Below are positions 58,586-64,000 of a DNA stretch of 64,000 nucleotides, one piece after another. The stretch is taken from NCBI RefSeq assembly GCF_002086115.1, contig NZ_MVHJ01000001.1, positions 1-64,000 of the forward strand, given 5' to 3'. How positions within the stretch are numbered: the stretch's first letter is position 1; each line of letters starts with the position of its first letter. The DNA is from Mycolicibacterium bacteremicum. GTDB taxonomy: Bacteria > Actinomycetota > Actinomycetes > Mycobacteriales > Mycobacteriaceae. The notes beneath the pieces were generated by a model, which was not told where the DNA came from, searched no databases, and saw only the letters and a list, made by a program, of their open reading frames with translations. The position numbers were made by a program, and so were the translations under genes.

Positions 58586-60137
58586 TGAGGCCTCGGTGTT
58601 CCAACCCCGGGAGAATGCTCTCGTGGCGGGAGTGCAGCGACTCGTAGACCGACTTGAAGGTTGCTTCGCGGAAGATGTTGATGCCGCGCAGATCCTTTAC
58701 TGCGAGCAGGTACGCATCCATCGTCGTTTGTAGGTCACGATGGCCGAGTTGCCATTGGACTGCCGTGTACGCGTCTTCGTATCTGCTCGGGCTATAGGCA
58801 GCCGGCGGCGATCCAGTCTCCTCGTCGATGACCTTGTGCCATGCGATGAGCCAGTTCAATGCGAACGAGTATCGCAATGTCTTCGCCGTTGGGTACGGGA
58901 CACTTCGTGCGAAACCTGCTGTCTTACAGGCACGGTGCCACCTCTGGGTTGCGCGTTGAATGACCTTCGTCATGTTGTGTTGATCGGCGGGCAGTCCGCT
59001 CTCGGTGAGCCAAAGCATGGCTGGTTCCCACCCGTCCTTGGTCTCTGCTAGTAGCCATCGCCGAGCAGGCTCGAACAGTTGGTCGTGGTTTACCCAGTTT
59101 CTGCGGCCGTCGATCTGGATCTCCAGTTGCCCGCGCTTGACTCGGTGGTTGGTGATCCTGTGCCACCTGACGTCGCTGTAGCTTCCGTGTCTTCTGCCCA
59201 GCGATACGGCTCTACGTCGGTCCTGCTGAACATATCGTTGCAGTAGTCCGTGGACCAGCCAAGGCATGACAATCGTGCGTGAGCGTCCCGACTTCGTAAT
59301 GGAACTGGGCAGGCGAATCTCGGCGAATGCACTGGCGCTCTTCTCGGGTAGCTCCAAGGCAAGCAGGAGGCTCGTCTCGCCTTCGCGTGTGCCGCAAAAG
59401 TAAAGCGTCTCAACGAATGTCGCGTTGCGCTGCGTGTTGCGGCCCCGGAAGGACGAGTCTTCCCCCGCGCCTATGAGCTTGTTGTCACCACTGGTTGCCA
59501 CCGCATAGCCCCTGAAGGCCACGTTGGACCAGAGGCGAAAGGTTTCGGGCTCTATCCAGTCGACGCGGCGGATGCGCGCGTTCTTACTCCTCCATCCGCC
59601 CACCTTGGCTCGCGTCGTACTCGAATCCTTGAACTTCAGACTCGGCCCGAATTCTTCAAGAGGGTTTTCCGCGGTGTATTTCTTCCTCACCGCCCACTGA
59701 AAGAAGAGCGAGAGCGCCGCAACTTCCTTGTTCCATGTCGCCCCACTGATGGATCTCTCATTGCGGACGGGATCGGTGCGCCATTCCTTCCACTCGCCGA
59801 GATCGTTCGCGTCCATCTCGTGTAGTGCTTTCGGGAGGGGACGGCTCGCAAGCCATCGAATGATCGGTGGGTACACGGCCGCGTAGGTGGTGCGTGTGCC
59901 TTGCTTTAGACGTGGCCAGCGGGAGGTCCGCAGGAACTCGGTGAAGACGCGTTCTGTCCGGTAACTCTCAGGTTCCGCTGCCAAGTGGGCGAGGTCGATG
60001 ATCACCGGGGTGCCTGGCTTTATGCCTGCTCGCGCTTCCAGATCTTCGAGCGAGTCGAACCAGGCCAGTTCGGGGATGAAGTCCGCTGGAGCAGACGAGT
60101 CACCACCGGAAACCACGGTCAGCCACCTGTCGCTCAC
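58578..60137 (-). CDS. Tyrosine recombinase, TnpA-like (first of three)
   Basis: 519 residues from GTG 60137 (frame open to 60452, but that would cross the host junction). SAM-like N-terminal core-binding domain; catalytic region with Arg in CGTREGETSLLLALEL, box KTLRYSFALNWL, and LGHRDLQTTMDAYLLAV with nucleophile Tyr476. This is the clearest integrase of the trio and lies at the element's end, as tnpA does in Tn554. Confidence 0.82.
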   Translation of the reverse strand: MSDRWLTVVSGGDSSAPADFIPELAWFDSLEDLEARAGIKPGTPVIIDLAHLAAEPESYRTERVFTEFLRTSRWPRLKQGTRTTYAAVYPPIIRWLASRPLPKALHEMDANDLGEWKEWRTDPVRNERSISGATWNKEVAALSLFFQWAVRKKYTAENPLEEFGPSLKFKDSSTTRAKVGGWRSKNARIRRVDWIEPETFRLWSNVAFRGYAVATSGDNKLIGAGEDSSFRGRNTQRNATFVETLYFCGTREGETSLLLALELPEKSASAFAEIRLPSSITKSGRSRTIVMPWLVHGLLQRYVQQDRRRAVSLGRRHGSYSDVRWHRITNHRVKRGQLEIQIDGRRNWVNHDQLFEPARRWLLAETKDGWEPAMLWLTESGLPADQHNMTKVIQRATQRWHRACKTAGFARSVPYPTAKTLRYSFALNWLIAWHKVIDEETGSPPAAYSPSRYEDAYTAVQWQLGHRDLQTTMDAYLLAVKDLRGINIFREATFKSVYESLHSRHESILPGLEHRGLND

Positions 60138-60190
60138 AACGCCCCCGTTCGTTGGAGATAAACTGTTTGAACATAACACCGCGTATGTCC
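60138..60190. mobile_element. Right end of island / insertion junction
   Basis: Between the integrase start and the point where host coding sequence resumes (TCCACAGAATCAATGCTGCACGA around 60188). AT-richer than both flanks. The exact core site cannot be fixed without the left end. Confidence 0.6.
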
Positions 60191-60355
60191 ACAGAATCAA
60201 TGCTGCACGAACTGGCCCATCACCTTGCCGACGCCGGGGAGCCGCACGGACGGACCTATGTCGCGACCATGGCCGAGCTGGCAGGCTGTGTGATGGGACC
60301 GGAGGTCCAGCACGTGCTGCGGGTGATCTACGCGAAAGAGGGGGTGGCCGGATGA
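60185..60355 (+). pseudogene. Truncated host TIGR04338 metallohydrolase (C-terminal part)
   Basis: In-frame remnant of about 57 residues starting MSTESMLHELAHHLADAG, with the HELAHH zinc motif and family C-terminus; the N-terminal half is missing. It aligns with the intact copy at 53687-54184 (HG...M...L...G-E......LR..Y...GV). By synteny it matches Rv0185 of M. tuberculosis. Its stop overlaps the next gene (ATGA), so the host operon was cut here by the insertion. Confidence 0.8.
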
Positions 60356-60999
60356 CCGATCCGGCGGCGGTCGACGCGTTGTTCGACGATCTGCTGGGAA
60401 CCGAGGACGAGGCGCTGCGGGCGGCGCGCGCCTCGACCGGCCCGGCGGGCATGCCGGCAATCGAGGTCTCGCCTCAGCACGGCCGGCTGCTGACGCTCTA
60501 CGCCCGCCTCGCCGGTGCCCGGCGGGTACTCGAAATCGGTACGCTGGCAGGGTATTCCACCATCTGCCTGGCTCGCGGTGTCGGTCCCGAGGGCAGCGTG
60601 GTGACGTGTGAGTACGAACCTCGGCACGCCGAGGTGGCCAGGCAGAACCTCGAACGGGCCGGCGTGGCCGACCGCGTCCAGGTGATCGTCGGGCCGGCGC
60701 TGGACACACTGGGAACCCTGCAGGGCCCGTTCGATCTGTTCTTCATCGACGCCGACAAGGAGAACAACCCCGCCTACGTCGAGGCCGCGGTCGCCCTCGC
60801 CGAACCCGGCGCCCTGATCATCGTCGACAACATCGCCCGCGGCGGCCGGGTGCTCGATCCCGCGCCCGACGACCGGCAGGCGATCGCGGTGCGCGACACG
60901 ATCGCGCTGCTGGGGACGCATCCGCGGCTGGACGCGGCGGCCATCCAGACCGTCGGCGCCAAGGGCTGGGACGGGTTCGCGGTCGCCCTGGTCAGCTGA
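60352..60999 (+). CDS. O-methyltransferase (Rv0187-like)
   Basis: 215-residue class I methyltransferase of the CCoAOMT type: motif I VLEIGTLAGYSTI, VTCEYEPRH, and FDLFFIDADKENNPAY with the metal-binding Asp residues. ATG 60352 overlaps the truncated metallohydrolase stop. Chromosomal, part of the conserved locus. Its normal promoter may have been separated from it by the insertion. Confidence 0.88.
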   Translation: MTDPAAVDALFDDLLGTEDEALRAARASTGPAGMPAIEVSPQHGRLLTLYARLAGARRVLEIGTLAGYSTICLARGVGPEGSVVTCEYEPRHAEVARQNLERAGVADRVQVIVGPALDTLGTLQGPFDLFFIDADKENNPAYVEAAVALAEPGALIIVDNIARGGRVLDPAPDDRQAIAVRDTIALLGTHPRLDAAAIQTVGAKGWDGFAVALVS

Positions 61000-61040
61000 T
61001 CCTGGGTAGAACCGCCCCACGGCGGGTATGGACTCCGGTC

Positions 61041-61409
61041 ATGTGGACCGCGAAACGAGACGTCGCTGCGCCCGCGGACACCGTGTGGCGGATCCTCACC
61101 GATCTGGACGCGTGGCCGCAGTGGGGCCCGACGGTATCGCGCGGCGAACTCGACGGCACCGCGTTCCTGCTCGGCGCGACGGGCCGGGTGTGGACGCCGG
61201 TCGGGGTCCCGCTGCCGTTCGTCGTCAGCGAGTTCGACCCCGAGCACAGCTGGGGCTGGGACGTCGCCGGCGTACCCGCCACCCGGCACGGCGTCGAGCC
61301 CCGCGGGGACGGCTGTCAGGTGTGGATGACCGCGCCGTGGTGGGCGCCCGCCTACCTGCCGGTGCTGGAGATCGCGGTGCGCCGGATCGAACGGATGGCG
61401 CTCGGCTAG
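61041..61409 (+). CDS. SRPBCC-family (START-like) protein
   Basis: 122 residues with the START-like signature at the N-terminus (KRDVAAPADTVWRILTDLDAWPQWGPTV) and a C-terminal helix. Ligand unknown. Follows the methyltransferase by 41 bp. Confidence 0.8.
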   Translation: MWTAKRDVAAPADTVWRILTDLDAWPQWGPTVSRGELDGTAFLLGATGRVWTPVGVPLPFVVSEFDPEHSWGWDVAGVPATRHGVEPRGDGCQVWMTAPWWAPAYLPVLEIAVRRIERMALG

Positions 61410-61483
61410 ATCCCGCGAGCGTGCGCGAAGTCGCGCACGCGGCCGGCGAGTTGCCCGCAGACACGCACGCTCGGCGGGGACGG

Positions 61484-63199
61484 TCAGGTGCAGACCGCGC
61501 CGACGGCCGCCGACTGCACCAGCTTGGTGTACTTGGCCAGCACGCCGGTGGTGTAGCGCGGGGGCAGCGGCTCGAAACCGACCTGGCGCGAAGCCAACTC
61601 GGCCTCGTCGACCAGCAAATCCAAGGTCCCGTTGGCGACATCGAGGCGGATCCGGTCACCGTCGCGGACGAACGCGATGGGCCCACCGTCGACGGCCTCG
61701 GGCGCGATGTGCCCGACGCACAGCCCGGTGGTGCCGCCGGAGAACCGGCCGTCGGTCATCAACAGCACATCCTTGCCCAGCCCGGCACCCTTGATCGCAC
61801 CGGTGATGGCCAGCATCTCGCGCATCCCCGGTCCGCCCTTGGGGCCCTCGTAGCGGATGACGACGACATCGCCGTGGGTGATGGTGCCGTCCTCCAGCGC
61901 ATCCAGGGCGGCCCGCTCGCGCTCGAAAACCCGTGCGGTGCCCTCGAAGATGTCCGAATCGAAGCCCGCGGACTTGACCACCGCGCCCTCGGGCGCCAGC
62001 GAGCCGTGCAGGATCGTGATACCGCCGGTCGGGTGGATCGGGTTGTTCATCGCCCGCAGCACCTTGCCGTCGGGATCGGGCGGCTCGATGTGGGCCAGGT
62101 TCTCGGCCATCGTCGACCCCGTGACGGTCAGGCAATCCCCGTGTAGCAGGCCGGCATCCAGCAGCGCCTTCATCACCACCGGCACACCGCCGATCTCGTC
62201 GACATGCTTCATCACGTGTCGGCCGAACGGCTTCACATCGGCCAGGTGCGGCACCTTGTTGCCGACCCGGGTGAAGTCGGCCAGCGTCAGCTCCACCTCG
62301 GCCTCGCGGGCGATGGCCAGCAGATGCAGCACCGCATTGGTGGATCCGCCGAATGCCATCACCACGGCGATGGCATTCTCGAACGCCTCCTTGGTCAGGA
62401 TGTCGCGGGCGGTGATCCCACGGCGCAACAACTCCACGACGGCCTCACCGGAGCGGGCCGCGTACTCGTCGCGGCGGGTGTCGATCGCGACCGGGGAAGC
62501 GCTGCCGGGCAGCGACAGTCCCAGCGCCTCGGCGGCCGAAGCCATCGTGTTGGCGGTGTACATCCCGCCGCAGGCGCCCTCGCCGGGACAGATGGCGCGC
62601 TCGATGATGTCGACGTCCTCACGCGACATCAGCCCGCGGGCGCACGCGCCGACCGCCTCGAAGGCGTCGATGATGGTGACTTCCTTCTCGGTGCCGTCGG
62701 TGAGCCGGGCCGTGCCGGGCATGATCGACCCGTTGTAGAGGAAGACGCTGGCCAGATCGAGGCGGGCCGCCGCCATCAGCATGCCGGGGATCGACTTGTC
62801 GCAGCCGGCCAGCAGAACCGAACCGTCCATGCGCTCGGCCTGCATGACGGTCTCGACGCTGTCGGCGATCACCTCGCGCGAGACCAGCGAGAAGTGCATT
62901 CCCTCGTGGCCCATCGAGATGCCGTCGGAGACGGAGATGGTGCCGAATTCCAGCGGGTACCCGCCGCCGGCGTGCACCCCGCTCTTGACCGCCTGCGCCA
63001 GCCGCTGCAGCGACATGTTGCACGGGGTGATCTCGTTCCACGACGAGCCGACCCCGATCTGGGGCTTGGCCCAGTCGTCATCACCCATGCCGACCGCGCG
63101 CAGCATGCCGCGCGCCGCGGTCTTCTCCAGTCCGTCGGTGACGTCGCGGCTACGGGGCTTGATATCGACCCCGGGATGAGAATCAGAGGCTGAGGGCAT
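61484..63199 (-). CDS. ilvD: Dihydroxy-acid dehydratase
   Basis: 571 residues. Branched-chain amino acid enzyme with an iron-sulfur cluster; cysteines at [18 protein letters not shown] and [11 protein letters not shown]. Length and order match M. tuberculosis IlvD (Rv0189c). The Fe-S cluster of this enzyme is a known copper target in bacteria, which makes the neighbouring copper regulator noteworthy. Confidence 0.96.
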   Translation of the reverse strand: MPSASDSHPGVDIKPRSRDVTDGLEKTAARGMLRAVGMGDDDWAKPQIGVGSSWNEITPCNMSLQRLAQAVKSGVHAGGGYPLEFGTISVSDGISMGHEGMHFSLVSREVIADSVETVMQAERMDGSVLLAGCDKSIPGMLMAAARLDLASVFLYNGSIMPGTARLTDGTEKEVTIIDAFEAVGACARGLMSREDVDIIERAICPGEGACGGMYTANTMASAAEALGLSLPGSASPVAIDTRRDEYAARSGEAVVELLRRGITARDILTKEAFENAIAVVMAFGGSTNAVLHLLAIAREAEVELTLADFTRVGNKVPHLADVKPFGRHVMKHVDEIGGVPVVMKALLDAGLLHGDCLTVTGSTMAENLAHIEPPDPDGKVLRAMNNPIHPTGGITILHGSLAPEGAVVKSAGFDSDIFEGTARVFERERAALDALEDGTITHGDVVVIRYEGPKGGPGMREMLAITGAIKGAGLGKDVLLMTDGRFSGGTTGLCVGHIAPEAVDGGPIAFVRDGDRIRLDVANGTLDLLVDEAELASRQVGFEPLPPRYTTGVLAKYTKLVQSAAVGAVCT

Positions 63200-63245
63200 G
63201 AACGTAAGTATGCATTCGGGTCACGGCCATCCCAAACAGGCGTCA

Positions 63246-63262
63246 ATACCCCTGTGGGGTAC
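63246..63262. promoter_or_regulatory. RicR/CsoR-type copper box
   Basis: ATACCCCTGTGGGGTAC, 15 bp before the DUF305 start and between it and divergent ilvD. Confidence 0.8.
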
Positions 63263-63277
63263 CGGTAGCCTGGCTGC

Positions 63278-63856
63278 ATGAGACGGGTGCTGGTGCTGGT
63301 GGCGGCGATGCTGGCCGTGCTGCTGCCGGCCTGCAGCAGATCGCCCTCCCCACCGGAGTCGACGGCGACGTCCAGCACGCCGGCCGCGCCGGTCACGCCC
63401 GGGGTGAACGCCACCGATCGCGCCTTCGCCTCCGCCCTGCTGGCCCAGCGCCCGAGCGTCGAGCAGATGATCGCGCTGGCCCGCGGCAACTCCGGCAATC
63501 CGCGGCTCATCGCGCTGGCCGATGCGCTCGAGCGCAGCGAGCAACAGCAGAGTGACACCGTGAACGCGCTGCTGGTGCAGTGGACCGACGGCCAGGAGGG
63601 TGGGCAGGGCCCACCGCCGCCCGGGCCCACCCTGTTCGACAAGGGCGCCGTGGAACGGCTCGGGTCGCTGTCCGGCCCGGAGTTCGACACACTGTGGCTC
63701 CAAGCCATGCTCAATCACCACCAAGCCGTCATGATCATGGCCTCCTCCGAGATCAGGGAGGGCGAGGACGTCAACGCCAAGACGCTGGCGCAGGCGATCA
63801 TCAGTACCCGCCAGGAGGAAACCGGGCACATGCAGCAACTGTTGGGAGGCGGATAG
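63278..63856 (+). CDS. DUF305 lipoprotein
   Basis: 192-residue lipoprotein: lipobox LPAC, Ser/Thr/Pro linker and DUF305 helices with MLNHHQAVMIM. Unlike the copy at 30981 the first half has lost the HH pair. Under a copper box and 3 bp upstream of ricR, so probably copper-induced. Confidence 0.85.
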   Translation: MRRVLVLVAAMLAVLLPACSRSPSPPESTATSSTPAAPVTPGVNATDRAFASALLAQRPSVEQMIALARGNSGNPRLIALADALERSEQQQSDTVNALLVQWTDGQEGGQGPPPPGPTLFDKGAVERLGSLSGPEFDTLWLQAMLNHHQAVMIMASSEIREGEDVNAKTLAQAIISTRQEETGHMQQLLGGG

Positions 63857-63859
63857 CGG

Positions 63860-64000
63860 ATGACCGAGGCAGAACACGGCTATTCGCCGCAGAAGGAGAA
63901 CTACGCCAAGCGGTTACGGCGCATCGAGGGACAGGTGCGCGGCATCGCCAAGATGATCGATGACGACAAGTACTGCATCGACATCCTCACCCAGATCAGC
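63860..64000 (+). CDS. ricR: RicR copper repressor (partial, runs off the window)
   Basis: First 47 residues of a CsoR-family regulator ([16 protein letters not shown]; Cys39 in KYCIDIL). The His/Cys ligands lie beyond the window. Position next to ilvD matches Rv0190. Confidence 0.88.
   Translation, partial: MTEAEHGYSPQKENYAKRLRRIEGQVRGIAKMIDDDKYCIDILTQIS

Larger units (their letters stand above)
53687..60190 (-). mobile_element. Tn554-like site-specific recombinase module
   Basis: Five overlapping genes on one strand: three recombinases, DUF6262-like and a TIGR04338 protein, ending at a disrupted host gene. Known Tn554 relatives carry tnpA-tnpB-tnpC and insert at one site in radC, and some carry cad or ars genes. 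Whether the module moved the whole island or only itself cannot be told from this window. Confidence 0.68.

Noticed and set aside
59998..60351. N-terminal extension of the O-methyltransferase across the junction
   Set aside because: It would read through the recombinase gene antisense; ATG 60352 with ATGA overlap fits the family length.
61028..62146. 372-residue plus frame over the SRPBCC gene and ilvD
   Set aside because: Shadow of ilvD and the SRPBCC gene.

Overview
This is high-GC actinobacterial DNA, most likely a fast-growing Mycobacterium (Mycolicibacterium). The last 4 kb (60.2-64.0 kb) read as a core mycobacterial locus: O-methyltransferase, SRPBCC protein, ilvD on the opposite strand, a DUF305 lipoprotein behind a copper box, and the start of a RicR/CsoR regulator. 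As I remember it, this is the order around Rv0187-Rv0190 of M. tuberculosis. The other 60 kb look like an acquired metal and stress-resistance island. It ends in a Tn554-like recombinase module that interrupts a host metalloprotease-like gene at about 60.14-60.19 kb. The left end of the island is not visible and probably lies before position 1.

Layout. (1) 0.4-20.4 kb: a cadC-ctpG-lnt operon; resB and a CopD-CtaG fusion; cytochrome oxidase subunit I; a P1B-4 ATPase with a cyclase; L,D-transpeptidase with DsbA; cytochrome oxidase subunit III; an NlpC/P60 hydrolase with a BlaI-family repressor; a second L,D-transpeptidase; a second DsbA; and a beta-lactamase-like serine hydrolase. Most of these promoters carry one composite site, two TACGTA-like boxes set 11 bp apart, which I read as the operator of the BlaI-type repressor encoded at 17.0 kb. 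(2) 20.4-24.3 kb: a membrane methyltransferase and a persulfide-detoxification cluster (CstR, CstB, small Cys protein, TauE) with four CsoR-type operators. (3) 24.3-30.6 kb: cmtR-ctpG-cadD-tlpA, and araC with a fatty-acid hydroxylase under an identical operator. (4) 30.9-39.2 kb: a DUF305 lipoprotein, a two-component system, an lpqS-cysK2-MFS operon, a RipB-like hydrolase and a third L,D-transpeptidase. (5) 39.4-47.6 kb: copper resistance: an MPT63-like protein with a Cys/Met tail, CopZ, a secreted protein, CopA, a 51-residue Cys-rich ORF, CsoR and a CopB-type ATPase. (6) 47.9-53.6 kb: arsenic resistance: arsR, arsO-like oxidoreductase, MFS exporter, two arsC-like genes, ACR3 and a second arsR. 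(7) 53.7-60.1 kb: a TIGR04338 protein, a DUF6262/TnpC-like protein and three large recombinase-type proteins in one overlapping operon.

The island combines metal export (five P1B ATPases, CadD, ACR3), sulfur and thiol chemistry (CstB, TauE, CysK2, DsbA, TlpA) and a likely BlaI-controlled set of cell-wall and respiratory parts. The last is the most unusual feature. It pairs oxidase subunits and copper/heme assembly factors with L,D-transpeptidases, NlpC/P60 hydrolases and a penicillin-binding-fold serine hydrolase under one operator type, with no BlaR1-type sensor in the window. Functional assignments come from reading motifs and remembered family features. No database search was run.
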